NCBI GenBank assembly: GCA_029204225.1
Contig: CM055095.1
Span: 68,286,755 to 68,350,754 of the forward strand
DNA: 64,000 nt
Source: Diphasiastrum complanatum
Taxonomy: Eukaryota > Streptophyta > Lycopodiopsida > Lycopodiales > Lycopodiaceae
Direction of reading: 5' to 3'
Shown: positions 13,429-24,103 of the stretch, in pieces
Layout of the letters: each line of letters begins with the position of its first letter
Numbering within the stretch: the stretch's first letter is position 1
Program-made: the position numbers and the translations under genes
The notes under the pieces: model-generated
What the model was told of the DNA's origin: nothing
What the model saw: the letters and a program-made list of their open reading frames with translations, nothing else
Databases searched by the model: none

Positions 13429-13520
13429 ACATTGTCAATCATGACTACTTAACCAAGGTGATCAAGCTGATCAAACAAGCGTCTTCATTTTTTAGGACAA
13501 AAATGTCTAAGTAGGGGGAG
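13429..13520 (+). mobile_element. 3' internal tail of a second copia, with polypurine tract
   Basis: A short coding tail (NHDYLTKVIKLIKQASS) and noncoding bases end in GTAGGGGGAG at 13511-13520, a copia polypurine tract directly before the LTR at 13521. The rest of the element is missing; its place is taken by the CT-repeat LTR unit. Confidence 0.75.
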
Positions 13521-14055
13521 TGTCATGTACTTTTAGTACATTAGTGCTTATCAATGCATTAGAATATCCATTGTAAGCTTTGTAGGCCCAAAAGGAGCTA
13601 TAAGCCTTAAGAACAAGGCGGCTCCCTCTTTAGGCCCTTCAAAGTAATTAATAAGGATAATAGGCCAACAAGGGCCCAATGTAGTTTGAATAATACTTAA
13701 CAAGAGCTAACTATCCCTCAAGATAGTTAAGTTAGGTTAAGTATGAGCATTGTCTATAACTAGGCAAGAGACATCATTTTGTGAATCTTTTGGCTCATTT
13801 GCAAGTGAGAGCTTCTAGCTTCCTTGTGAATGTGAGCCATAGAGATCTCCATTGCTAGGTCTCATGTGCCCTATCCACATGAGTACTTGCTCTTGTTTAT
13901 ATCTTGTACTCTTTATTTCATTGCTAATGTGATTCTATGGTGATCTCCATGTTTATAGCTCTCTATTGATATGCTATCATGAATGCTTTCTACTTTTCTT
14001 GCTATTAGCTTTACTTCATTGTTATTGCTATTAGTTTTGGATTTGGCACATGACA
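13521..14055 (+). repeat. 3' LTR (535 bp) inserted in gypsy RT
   Basis: Begins TGTCATGTAC, ends GCACATGACA and is followed by CATAT and gypsy RT sequence. The minus-strand copy at 25339-25873 is also 535 bp and lies at the same site of the same gypsy sequence. Confidence 0.88.
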
Positions 14056-15894
14056 CATATGGTGTATTACTAGGTCATGTGATTAGTAGAAATGGGTATA
14101 TCTACTGATCCAGATAAGATAAAGATAATACTAAGTCTTAGTATTCCTACTACGCTTAAACAGTTACAATCATTTCTTGGATCTGTAGGTTATTATCGAA
14201 GATACATTAATTATTAAAATCTCTCCCTCTAACGGTACTATTGAAAAAGGATGGAGTATGAGATTGGACGGAAGCCTGTGATAAAGCTTTTAAAGACTTA
14301 AAGGAAGCCGTACCCCTATATTGAAGCCTCCAATGTATGATCGGGAGTTTTATATTTTTACTTCAGCTACAGAAGAGGTGTGTTTATGCATTGCATATGC
14401 TGTTGCTAAATATCGTCACTGTATACTACATCACAAAGTTATTATCTTTACTAAGAATAATGCAGTTATTTTGATGATGAATAAATCAGAACCACCCCCT
14501 AGGTTAATCAAGTGGATTGTTGCACTTCAAGAATTTGACTATGATCTGAAGAGTAAACCGAATCACCATCTGACATTCTAAGTGAGAAGAACTTTCTCCT
14601 CAGATGCAGCTTTGAAGTGACATCTCTCACGATTGTATTTGTGAGTGTGGAACTCGGAATGAGGAAGATGGAACTAGTGAGAGTGACCAACTCCTAGGAT
14701 TACTTCAAATTGATAAAGATATGATAGCAAGTTGGTATTCCACTTGGCAACTTATTTGTCAACATTGGAAGTGCCCGACATAATGACTTGTAACGAGAAA
14801 AGAAAATTTAAATTAAAAGCTCTACAATTTTTACTTATAGAAGGTGTACTTTATCGGAGGGGAGTGGAAGGATTATATCGTAGTTGTGTGGTACCTGATG
14901 ATGTAAAGTTTATCTTACAAGAATGTCATGATTCTGCTTGGGGAGGACATTTTGTAGGCCAATTGACGGGTCAGAAGATATTGCGAGCTGGGTATTGGTG
15001 GCCATCACTTTTTAAGGATTTCCATGATTACGTTGAACGTTGTGATATATGTCAATGTGCTGATGGGAGAGCTAGGCATATCAGATCGTTGATTCCAATT
15101 CAAGCATATCTACCCTTTGAAAAATGGGAAATAGATTTTGTAGGACCGATAAGACCAGCCTCTTCATCCAAGAAGAGCTATATAATCATTGCAACTGACT
15201 ATTTTACTAAGTAAGAAACTGCATGGTTTCTTTTGGAGCAAATTACTGGAAGATTTGGTGCTCCTAAAGAATTGGTATCAGACATGGGTACCCATTTTTT
15301 AAATAAGACTATTGAGGTGTTAACAGAATAGTTGACAATAAAACATCGACTGAAAGTACTAATAAGCAATTAGTCAATATCATAAAGAAAACAGTCTCTG
15401 AAAATAAACGAGATTGGGATAAGAAGCTATATTCAGCTTTATGGGCATATAACATTACCATGAAAACTCGTACGAATCATACACCTTATTTTTTGGTGTA
15501 TGGTCAAGAATGTGTATTACCCATAGAAATGGAAATTCCATCCCTATGTTTTGCATTAGCTCATGATTTGGAAGAACAGGAATCTATACAACAACGTCTG
15601 AATGTACTACAAGAATTGGATGAAAAATGAATGATATCCTTGAATCATCAAGACTCTTTATAAAAGACGAATGAAATTGATCCGTGATTGGAAAATAAAG
15701 ATTATGTTTATGAAAAGGGTCCACATTATGATGTCCGACATGAATTGATGCCTTAGAAACTAACCTTTTTATGGAATGGGCCTTACAGAATTAAGAAACT
15801 TTATAAGAATAATACAACACGATTGACTGAATTAAATGGAATACCTTTTAAAAGTCGAGTCAATCTTAATAAAATTAAACCCTACTTTATGTAG
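14056..15894 (+). pseudogene. Ty3/gypsy RT end, RNase H and integrase
   Basis: The end of RT (GVLLGHVISRNG, then SFLGSVGYYRRYI) leads into RNase H. That domain shows FYIFTSATEEVCLCIAYAVAK, PPPRLIKWIVALQEFDYDL and, at the end, a decayed ADALSR region. The integrase zinc domain at about 14930-15060 reads HDSAWGGHFVGQ...CDICQ. The core has EIDFVGPI and LVSDMGTHF, and a C-terminal GPYRIKKLYKNN leads to a TAG stop at 15892-15894. Several TAG/TGA/TAA stops and small frameshifts break the reading. A 14-16 kb type copy also exists, inverted, at 24846-25903. Confidence 0.83.
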
Positions 15895-15974
15895 TAGGAT
15901 ATTAGTATTTGTGTACAGTGTATTATAGTTTTGGTTTTTGTTTTGATTTTCAAAATACTTATCAATTTACCATT

Positions 15975-16436
15975 ATGGAGTTGTTAAAAGGAAATTATTG
16001 TTTATATTTCGATGCCGCTTCTAAAGGAATTGGTCTGAGGGGAGCAGTTGGAGTCGTTTTGCAAAATAAAAAATCCAAGATTGTAAGTAGTATGAGTGTT
16101 TATTTAGGAAAAGGTTATACAAATAATATGGCAGAGTATAAAGCCCTAATAATTGGACTATGTATGATCAATATGATCCCTATTGAGATTGGCCACCTAC
16201 GTATAATAGGAGACTCTGAACTCATTATTAGACAAATGACTGGAGAGTATAATATTTATAGTGCTAAAGTAAAAGCATACTCTTTTTTGGTGCATGAAGT
16301 AGTAAGGACAATCTCTATAGTGGAGTGGATGATAGTACCTAGAGCTCAGAATTATTTAGCGCTAGCCACAAAAAACAATAAAATGGCAAATCATTATCCA
16401 TGTCCAGAAATGTGTCGTTTGGCCTATCAGGGATAA
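15975..16436 (+). CDS. extra RNase H domain downstream of gypsy integrase
   Basis: A 153-codon open frame begins MELLKGNYCLYFDAASKG, 80 nt after the integrase stop. It shows the type of RNase H found in plant RVT_3/archaeal-like domains: YFDAASKGIG (first Asp), NNMAEYKALIIGL (Glu) and IIGDSELIIRQM (second Asp). The final motif should read like NxxADALATK but reads NYLALATK, so the fourth catalytic Asp appears lost through a small in-frame deletion. It is not the RT-linked RNase H, which is at 14.3-14.6 kb. I see it as a module of the gypsy placed after the integrase. It is probably inactive although the frame is intact. Confidence 0.68.
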   Translation: MELLKGNYCLYFDAASKGIGLRGAVGVVLQNKKSKIVSSMSVYLGKGYTNNMAEYKALIIGLCMINMIPIEIGHLRIIGDSELIIRQMTGEYNIYSAKVKAYSFLVHEVVRTISIVEWMIVPRAQNYLALATKNNKMANHYPCPEMCRLAYQG

Positions 16437-18754
16437 CTATTGTATCAAGAAGTTGGTTGAATAATTAGGTTTCAACCTGTAATGATTTTCATGATTAAAT
16501 AAAAGTTATATTATTGTTGACTCACTATGAAAAGGTTGATGTTTATGATGAATTATTAGAATTTGTAAGATTAAAGCTTATAATAAATAAAATAAAATAA
16601 AATAAGATAATAACAATAAGTAAACAAATAAAAATTTGTGAGCACATACACTTACACATGCATCAGTAAAACACGTTATGTTTGCATCCATTTCTTATTA
16701 TTCTAAAAATTGCATTTCATTCTCTTTTGCATACTGCATTTATTTGATGATTGGGATGCAATGTGAATTACTTTTCCTAGATGGGCATGCTCGGTTGAAT
16801 TAGAAGCATTTGGGGAGTCTGAGAGGTAAAATGAAGTCTTGGATGGAATGAAACATTACCAATGGGGTGGCGAATGGAAAACATAAATGATAGTAATAAT
16901 CATTATGGACATTTATCCGATCTTTTGAGAGGATTTGTGAAGATCTTTATGAGTGGAGAGAATGATGAGCGTTTTCCATTTTTCTTCTGCTAGTTGAGTT
17001 TTTGACTAAAAGGATGACTAGAAAAAAAAAATTTAAAAAAAAATGGGTGCCGTGGGTGCTGTGGAACTTCACGTGCGTGGGTGCCGTGAAACTTCACGGC
17101 ACCCACGTCACAGGTGCCGTACCAGGTGCCGGCACATGGAACTTTGATTAGTTTAGAGAAGTGAGAACTATAGCTTCCATTTCTCTTTCTATCATCGCTG
17201 GTCACATTAAGCAGCCACCATAGCTGTATCTGACGCTTGATACAAGTGCAGTGGTTGTACTTCTGATGAATTAACCGAAGAATTTCATGAATACTTGCTG
17301 AGTTTTTGAACTACTATGTTTTTGAACTACTATGAAAAGAGGACAAAAGAGGACAGTCAGTCGCTCAAAGAATTTACCTTTTTGAGTCTTGTATGTAATT
17401 CCTTGATCACTGAGAATGGTCAGTGAAGAATTCCAGTGCAGATTGAAGGAAGACATCTCTGTGAAATCCGCTTACAGCCGTGCTGAATCAAATCTGAAAT
17501 TTGTTGTTGAATTGAATGTGAATTCTACTGGATATTGGAAGTTTGATGTAGTGTGGAAGAATATTTTGCCTATTGCCGCTCGGAAGGAAACCAACTGTGG
17601 CTGCCAAACGTAGTGATTTGTTGAAGAAAGAAGGAGGGCATTATCACTGTCATCGCTGCCTGCTACTGAGAAAACAGCCCGCTGATCTTGGAGAAGGTGC
17701 GATCACCACTGCTGTCCACCTGTCGTTGAAGAAAACCTTGCTCTGAGCGGGCAGATTGTGCGCCTCACTGATCCATGATGATTACCTATTGTGAGGGAGC
17801 CGCTACTGTCATAAGAATATGGCATGTTTCTGCCTTTTGAATTTTGGTTAAAAAACTGGCAGAGATACGAAGAGAGTAATCTTGCTCTTTGATCGTGGAG
17901 GAGTGTTACCAATGCGACCTTCTTCTTGACTGAGGAAGACAGAGAGAGCCCGCGACCTCTTCTGCATTTCCGAACCTGCTCCATCATCGAGATTCTGATC
18001 CACACGATAGAGAGCCCACGACTGTTTCTTGGCTGAGTGAGAGAGACGACCCGTCGAAAATTGAGTGCCCACTTGAGAAAAAATTTGACTGTTTGCTGAA
18101 AAAGAATAAGGGGCCACCAAAAGTTCATAATTTGAAGATTCGGTTATTTGTTGGAGAGAAACCCTTAACCTGTGGATAAACTCTTGAAAGTTAAGGCATT
18201 GACTGCCTGATTCTCTGAGGTAAGTCATAATTCCATAATGTGGTTTAATTAAATATCAATATCTAATTAATGTGAGGGTTCTTTATTATAATTGGCGACA
18301 AGTTTTTTTTAAAGGCCTGTAATAAATTTTTAAGAGGTTATCCTAAAAAATTACTAAAATGTTTATGTATTTAACAGTTTGAAAGGGCTCTTGAATTACT
18401 AGAATGATGCAATATATTTATAATTCCTGAACAATGAGAAGTTGCAAAGCTAATATTTCTATTCATTGAAGGAGGTATTGATAGCACACAGATTCTAAAA
18501 TTCTGTGGGGCCCCTTACATGATTATGTATAAGAGTAATGTTATAAATCTTATTATGGATATAACTTTTTTATTTGAAGTCGGATTTCAGTGAACCAAAA
18601 ACCAAAAAGTAAGAAGAATTATATGATTGATCTATTTCTGTTGGTAAAAAGAGACTTTGAATGGTTGTTTGAAAGTTATTAAGCTATTAATATCCTAATA
18701 AAGAACAAGTCCTAACTTTATATATAATAAGTCCTTATTATATCTATTTTAGCC
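16437..18754. other. noncoding gypsy-associated sequence
   Basis: About 2.3 kb with no recognisable domain. It holds an AT-rich stretch with AAATAAAATAAAATAAG, the hairpin at 17076-17107, and minus-strand open frames (17703-18228) with low-complexity Ser/Arg content that match nothing I know. Its position after the RNase H suggests a long 3' untranslated region of the gypsy. Confidence 0.45.
17076..17107. repeat. perfect 15-bp hairpin with 2-nt loop
   Basis: CGTGGGTGCCGTGAA, AC, TTCACGGCACCCACG. The upstream 17042-17072 region is a direct, imperfect repeat of the same GGGTGC(C/T)GTG(G/A)AACTTCACG motif. Confidence 0.85.
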
Positions 18755-18858
18755 TGTTGGAACATACAAGCTGAATACTCTACTCTGTATTGTTGGAACA
18801 TACAATTTGGGATATTATTATGATGACAAGAAGAGGGGGAACATTGTTGGAACATACA
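18755..18858. repeat. three copies of a 14-bp LTR-terminus-like motif
   Basis: TGTTGGAACATACA occurs at 18755-18768, 18791-18804 and 18845-18858. The third follows AAGAAGAGGGGGAACAT, a polypurine-tract-like run, so 18845 is a plausible LTR start. I cannot find the matching LTR end. Confidence 0.6.
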
Positions 18859-18956
18859 ATTTTAATGCCATATTGATACTTTTACTTATGTTGTTTTTTA
18901 AGAACGAAAGCTGATCAAATATATCATGAGTTAATATGGAGATAGTGGGAAATAAA

Positions 18957-20060
18957 GATGGTATGTCTATTACTATAACTTATTGGAGTTTCCATCAAAT
19001 CCCTGAAGAGGATCGTAGAAACATACTCAATTTTTTATCAGAGTTATATTTTCAGGAATTGACATTGAGTACACACTAGACAAAGAGTGTTGGGCTACTG
19101 TAGATAGTGAGATTAGTGAAAATATTACTGAATCATTACCCTATGACAACTATTCTATTTTAATCCCTTTACATTTATAAAGAGCTTGGAATTCTCTTCT
19201 ACATAAAATATGGTGTATCCTATAAAGATTCAGGATTGGCTGATAGAGAATCATCGATACTCACGTAAAGTGAGATCTGATAATTGATCTTGCTGATTTA
19301 TTCCTTTGAACATTTCTAGTCAAATCAATCCCTAACTAGAAAAGAATTTAACATATACCACCAACCGTAGTTCAGCATACCATACCCTTGGTAGATCGAG
19401 TAGTCCCCAAGGTGAGCCACTACTATCGCTACAATTCTAAGTACACTGAATGATCAACTAGGAGTTGCAAAAGTTACATGATGCTGATTTCATTTATAAA
19501 ATCGAACACACAAAATGGGTATCACCTATAGTCATAGTACCCAAGAAGAACGACAAAATGCGAATCTGTGTAAACCTGAAGGTGTTAAATGCGGTTACAA
19601 AGAAAGATCATTTTGCCTTACCATTTACGGAAAGTGTTCTCGACAGAGTAGCATGAGTAGAAGCCTACAATTTCCTGGATGGTTTTAGCAGCTACAATCA
19701 GGTGAAAATAGCGCCGAACAATCAGGACATTTTAGCTTTCGCCACTGAATGGGGAACCTATGCCTACAAAGTAATGTCGTTTGGACTTTGCAATGCCCCA
19801 AGCACCTTTCAACGAGTTATGCAAACGACATTCAAAGAGTATTTGCAAAAATTTCTGGGGATCTTCCTGGATGATCTATGCGGGCACAGGCCTAACTCTG
19901 AGTACTTATCCAACTTGGAAAAGGTGCGGAAGACATGTCGCGAATATCAGATCTCCTTGAACCTAGAAAAATGTCAGTTTTGGGCAACACGTGGCCTCAT
20001 ACTAGGCCATAGTGTATCAAGACACGGAATCGCCACTGATCTATCAAAGAAGAAGTCGAC
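18957..20060 (+). pseudogene. gypsy fragment with reverse transcriptase
   Basis: After a short segment beginning near 18957 (GMSITITYWSFHQIPEEDRR, perhaps a gag start), RT sequence starts at about 19346 (PPTVVQHTIPLVD in broken frame). It continues DADFIYKIEHTKWVSPIVIV, KNDKMRICVNLK and NAVTKKDHFALPFTESVLD, then MSFGLCNAPSTFQRVM and FLDDL, which keeps the catalytic DD pair. GLILGHSVSRHGIATD follows. It ends abruptly near 20060, where a GA-rich minisatellite takes over. The same RT family occurs at 35.6-36.2 kb (+) and 42.4 kb (-). Confidence 0.82.
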
Positions 20061-20402
20061 CGAAGGAGAGAGAGAGTGAACTCTACCGAACGGGTAGAGA
20101 GAGTGAAGTGTATAGAGAGAGAGGAGGTAACCGAAGAGGGGTAGAGAGAGAGAGAGGAGGTAACCGAAGCGAAGGAGATAGAGAGAGAGGAGGTAACCGA
20201 AGAGGGGTAGAGAGAGAGGAGGTAATCGAAGTGAAGGATAGAGAGAGTAGGTAATCGAAGAGGGGTAGAGAGAGAGTAATCTCAACTAGAGCCAAAGGAG
20301 AGAGAGTGGGTTAGAGAGAGAACAATCTCAACCGGAGGAAAGCGAGGTAGAGAGAGAGAAAATTCGACCGAAGGAGAGAGGGTAGAGAGAAATCTCGATT
20401 GA
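20058..20402. repeat. GA-rich minisatellite, unit about 30-36 bp
   Basis: Repeated units of the form GTAGAGAGAGAGGAGGTAACCGAAG with variable tails (AGGG, CGAAGGAGATA), at least nine units, decaying to the right into ...CTCGACCGA... motifs near 20470-20510. It sits between the RT fragment and the EF-1alpha fragment. Confidence 0.85.
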
Positions 20403-20522
20403 ATGCTAGTTCGTTGGCATCTCAACTGGCGTGAAGGTGGATGAGCTCTCAACCGAGGGAACACGTGAGGTCTCGACCGAGTGGCAGTTTGTTGAGACGT
20501 CGACCGAGTCACGGAAGAAGAG

Positions 20523-20806
20523 ACCTTGGTCCAAATGTCATTGAACGAATTAAAAAAGGGAGCTGCAGGGATGAACAAACGATCAAATTATATGTCTGGG
20601 TACTTGACAAGCTCAAAGCTGAGCGTGAACGTGGTATCACCATCAATATCGCTCTTTGAAAGTTTGAGACCATTAAGTACTACTGCACCATCATTGATGC
20701 TACAGGGCATCACGATTTTATCAAGAACATGATTACAGAAACTTTGTTGGCTAATTGTGATGTCCTGATTATTGATTCACCACTAACGTTTTGAAGCTAG
20801 TATTTT
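20523..20806 (+). pseudogene. EF-1alpha (eEF1A) gene fragment
   Basis: Conceptual reading in shifting frames gives the eEF1A GTPase domain: LG...[28 protein letters not shown], [18 protein letters not shown], [11 protein letters not shown] and VLIIDS, then FEAS. These correspond to about residues 30-120 of eEF1A, which runs from switch I through the DAPGH G3 motif, here DATGH. Frameshifts, a TGA where Trp of ALWKFE should be, and loss of both ends make it nonfunctional. It is followed within a few bases by the 18-20 bp remnant of a copia 3' LTR (20812-20831). It is a captured fragment and not a host locus. Confidence 0.88.
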
Positions 20807-20849
20807 CGGGATGGAGGAGATAAATCCAACACCCCCTCTTAATTTGGAT

Positions 20850-21845
20850 CCGTGAATGCCTTGATCTTCAGACTGAGCAATGCACAAAATTTGTTGTGTG
20901 CATTCACAATGAGTGCTTTCGTGAATATGTCTGCAACCATGTCCTGCGTTCTGCAGTACGTTAAGCTTACTTCCTTGTTGAGAACCCTGATGTAGTGGTA
21001 TCTGATTTCAATGTGCTTACTCCTAGAGTGAAATCTAGGGCTGGCCGATAAGGCAATAGCACTCTAATTATCACAAAATAAAATTGTAGGGTTGTATTGA
21101 TGCAGATTGACGTCTGACAATAAATTTCTCAACCAAAATGCTTCTTTAATAGATTGAGAAGCAGCAATGTATTCTGCTTCCGTAGAAGAAAGCGCGATAG
21201 AGGTTTTCTTACGACTGTTCCGTGAGATAGGACCATTGTTGAAGAAGAATGTAAATCCAGATGTGGACTTACAATTGTCTATATCTCCTCCCCAGCTTGC
21301 ATCAGAATAACCATTGAGCTGATGAAGATTGTCGTTGCTGACATCTCCATAGTAGATGCACTGGTCCATGGTAGCTCGAATAAACCTCATGACTCGTATG
21401 AGAGCCTTCCAATGGGTAATGCCAGGATTAGCCATATATTGGCAAAGTGAGCTTACAACAAAAGAGATATCGGGTCTTGTACAGACCATTGCGTACCTGA
21501 GAGATCCAAGTATCGATCGATAGGGATACTCTTTCATCTGCTCCTCTTCTTGCTTGGTCTGGGGACATTGGTCCTTCGACAAATGCAGGCCTGGATTCAT
21601 TGGTGAGAGCTAATTTACAATTCATTAAATTGTATCTGTTAAGCACATTGTCAAGATACCTTTGTTGATTGATGTAAATTAGTCACCTTGCTCTGTCTCT
21701 GTGAATTTGAATTCCCAGACAGAAGTGAGCTTCGCCCAGGTCAGTCATGTCGAATTATAAAAACAACATATGCTTAGCATCCTTGACCATAATGGTATTG
21801 TTGTTGAAGAGCAACGTATCATCCACATATAGAAGGATTGCTGCA
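20850..21845 (-). pseudogene. copia RT C-terminal part and RNase H
   Basis: The minus strand reads LLYVDDTLLFNNN near 21830-21800, then FDMTDLGEAHFCLGIQI, YRSILGSLRYAMVCTRPD, the RNase H YSDASWGGDIDNCKSTSGF, and SSTEAEYIAASQS. The catalytic YVDD, first RNase H Asp and Glu are visible. A frame break occurs near 21640-21600, and the end reads VADIFTKALI in another frame. The N-terminal half of RT, the integrase and the protease are missing; gag is fused almost directly to the YVDD region near 21850. Confidence 0.82.
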
Positions 21846-21855
21846 CTGACTTGGA

Positions 21856-22460
21856 TTAAAAATCAGTTGAAGAACTTGAGGCTTCGTTCCTCCGCGTGTC
21901 TTCTTGCAACAAGATAGTAATGACTCTCGAAAGAGTCAATTCTGGATGAGTCGTGATGATCATCACCGAGCTATCGTATGAGCTTGGCAAGCTTGTAAGC
22001 AGTTGCATTACTACGTCTTGATCGTCTATGACAGATCCGAAAGCCACCATTTGCCTTAGCAGGTTCTTGAATTGATTAATGTGATTCTGCAGAGAATCAC
22101 CATTCGCCATCTTGAGGGAGTAGAATTTCTTCCTGAGATGTAGCTTGGAAGCTATATCTCGCACTTCGTATAGTGTGCTCAAGATGTCCCAAACTTCTTA
22201 CGATGTCTGGGCTTTGGATACGTGGCCGATCTGGGTATCCGTGATGTTGAGGATGATCAGCACAAAAGCCTTCTCATCCTTCAACTTCCATTTGGCGATT
22301 GTTGTGTCTTTGTTTCGGGTTTCCCTTCTGCACCTATAACGATGTCATACAATTCTTTAGCCATTAGTACAATTTTCATCTTGAATTTCCACAGATGGTA
22401 ATTGGCTCCATCAAGCTTGTCCATGATTGGACTGGCTTTCCCTTGGGAATCCATGTGGAA
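21856..22460 (-). pseudogene. copia gag fragment
   Basis: The minus strand starts near MDKLDGANYHLWKFKMK at about 22420 and continues VRDIASKLHLRKKFYSLKM, NHINQFKNLLRQM and QLLTSLPSSYDS, then LLQEDTRR. This is the canonical copia capsid order. It is cut before the zinc knuckle by the internal deletion. Confidence 0.78.
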
Positions 22461-22618
22461 GAATTAGTCTAAGTGACAGGGGAAAAAAAAAACTATCAGT
22501 GACTTAAGTATGAAAATCTGATACAGAAAATACAGAACAAGAAAACAATTACTCTATCGGCTAGTGAAGTCTTGTACTGTGGAAGCTTATCAGGCTACGA
22601 AAACGTGCTCTGATACCA

Positions 22619-23778
22619 TGTTGGGGAAAGAGGGTATATCGTGTGTGAGAAACAAAAATTAGCTCTAAAGAAAGATGAACATGAATGAGAAACGAAACAC
22701 AAATGGAAACGAAAATGAAACACGAACGAGAAACGAACTTGAACAAGTGTTCGTGCGTAGCAGAATGAGCTATACGACTCTCTCACTAAGTATGACTATG
22801 CCTATCAGAACGAACATAGCGTTAGTGATGGAAATCATGGTTGTTCTTGATTACGTAGCCAAACATTAATAAATAAAGCACCAGAAGAATAATTTGTCGC
22901 GAACAGCTAGACAAATTATTTGTCGCGTAGGATTTGCGAAGAGAGAGATTAAGATCGACTGATAATCAGTCGTGAATGATTCGCGAAAGACAAGACGAAA
23001 TATTAGTCGTCTACAGATTGATTACCAAATTGAGCAGCTAGAAAATCAGACAGAATGAATGATAAGCATAGCAATATTGACACAGATCTAAACGAAGAAC
23101 AAGAAGTTATTATCAGATTAAGTATATCAAATATACATGCCAATAATGTGGTAGAGTACAAGACAATAGCGGACGAAACTACGTGCTCTACAAAGCTAAT
23201 TCAATCTGTAAAAGAATGAAACCTTATTATTGACAATAAAGAATCAATGCACAAGGCATCTACTTCATTTATCTCTCTGATGAGCTTTTGATGCTAAACT
23301 TTCACACACTTGATCTTCAATCTCTTAATGAAAGAGCAGATTGAATATGCAAATGGTATTCAATATATATACATATTGTTACAGGTGTGCAGATGAAGAA
23401 AGTACAAAGTGGATGTGCTGTCTATAGGAGATCGTGGGTGGCTACAATTGTTGTCAAGTCTGTTAGCGTAGTTACATGGGGTGAGTGTGACTCAGGCCGC
23501 GACGTCAGCCTTCGCTGAAATGAACGTTGGTGAAGATGCGAAAAATGCGACACTCTGATGAAATGCCTTATGATTGATTTATAAGGTGCCTTCGACCTTT
23601 TTGTAAGGCAGTCTCATCTTTTTCGCCTGTCACACAGTGTCGCGTTTTTTGCCTTTTCTTCGCCTATGAGAATTTACATGTAAAAATGCAGAGTGCGCGA
23701 CAACGAGAGTAAATATGCAGCAAGAATGGAGGCAGATTAAAAATGGGATTTAGGAGAGTAGAGGAGATAAATCCAACA
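22619..23778 (-). repeat. 5' LTR, 1160 bp
   Basis: On the minus strand it starts TGTTGGATTTATCTCC and ends CCCCAACA, with matching 6-bp ends TGTTGG/CCAACA. A TATATATA stretch near 23365 could be its TATA box. A plus-strand partial copy lies at 24286-24845. Confidence 0.85.
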
Positions 23779-23837
23779 GGATCAACGAAGAGTTAGATGC
23801 AGTTCTAATAAGAAAGTCAGTGAGTTGGAAATTGCTA

Positions 23838-24103
23838 CTTGAACAGTGTTAAGATAAATCTGTGGATTCTCATCGCTGGAATTGGCAAATCATACAAAAC
23901 TATCTTCCGAACTATTATAGCATATGTAGCTCTAGGAATATCTGTAATTACCTAATAGACATATTCTCTTAGTATTGGTTTTGGAGCATCCGGTTTTGTC
24001 ATCACCAGAGTGAAGTGGGAGTCACGCTCATCTTCACGATCATTGGAAATTGCGCGATAGGGGGTATAGCTCTCAAAGATGGTTTCAACTCGTAGCCAAT
24101 GAA
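23838..24103 (-). pseudogene. FT/MFT-like PEBP retro-fragment
   Basis: The minus strand reads [11 protein letters not shown], then after a frameshift FTLVMTKPDAPKPILREYVY, a TAG where Trp is expected, VITDIP, and IVLYDLPIPAMRIHRFILTLF. This is the PEBP signature of plant FT/TFL1/MFT proteins. The family's DPDAP motif is KPDAP here and GIHR is RIHR. The segment crosses the positions where plant FT/MFT genes normally have their three introns without any insertion, so it looks like a copied mRNA. PEBP proteins act in flowering, meristem and seed signalling; this copy is broken. Confidence 0.85.

Larger units (their letters stand above)
20812..23778 (-). mobile_element. internally deleted copia with gene fragments at both edges
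   Basis: On the minus strand there is a 1160-bp 5' LTR (22619-23778), PBS TGGTATCAGAGC at 22607-22618, gag, then an internal deletion to RT/RNase H, a polypurine tract (ATTAAGAGGGGG, 20832-20843), and only the first 18-20 bp of the 3' LTR (20812-20831). The EF-1alpha fragment begins right beyond the truncated 3' LTR. PEBP and actin fragments lie beyond the 5' LTR. Confidence 0.83.

Noticed and set aside
14575-14690. Copia gag fragment on the minus strand (KLHLRRKFFSLRMSDGDSV) inside the gypsy
   Set aside because: The short match is suggestive, but it is only about 25 residues long and lies where gypsy RNase H-integrase linker sequence is expected; not enough to call an insertion.
17703-18228. 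Two overlapping minus-strand open frames of 126 and 141 codons
   Set aside because: They overlap in different frames, have biased Ser/Arg content and no known motif, and lie in noncoding gypsy sequence.
20441-20732. Plus-strand frames across the EF-1alpha region as intact small genes
   Set aside because: Each frame keeps only part of the EF-1alpha similarity; the similarity jumps frames, so this is a pseudogene.
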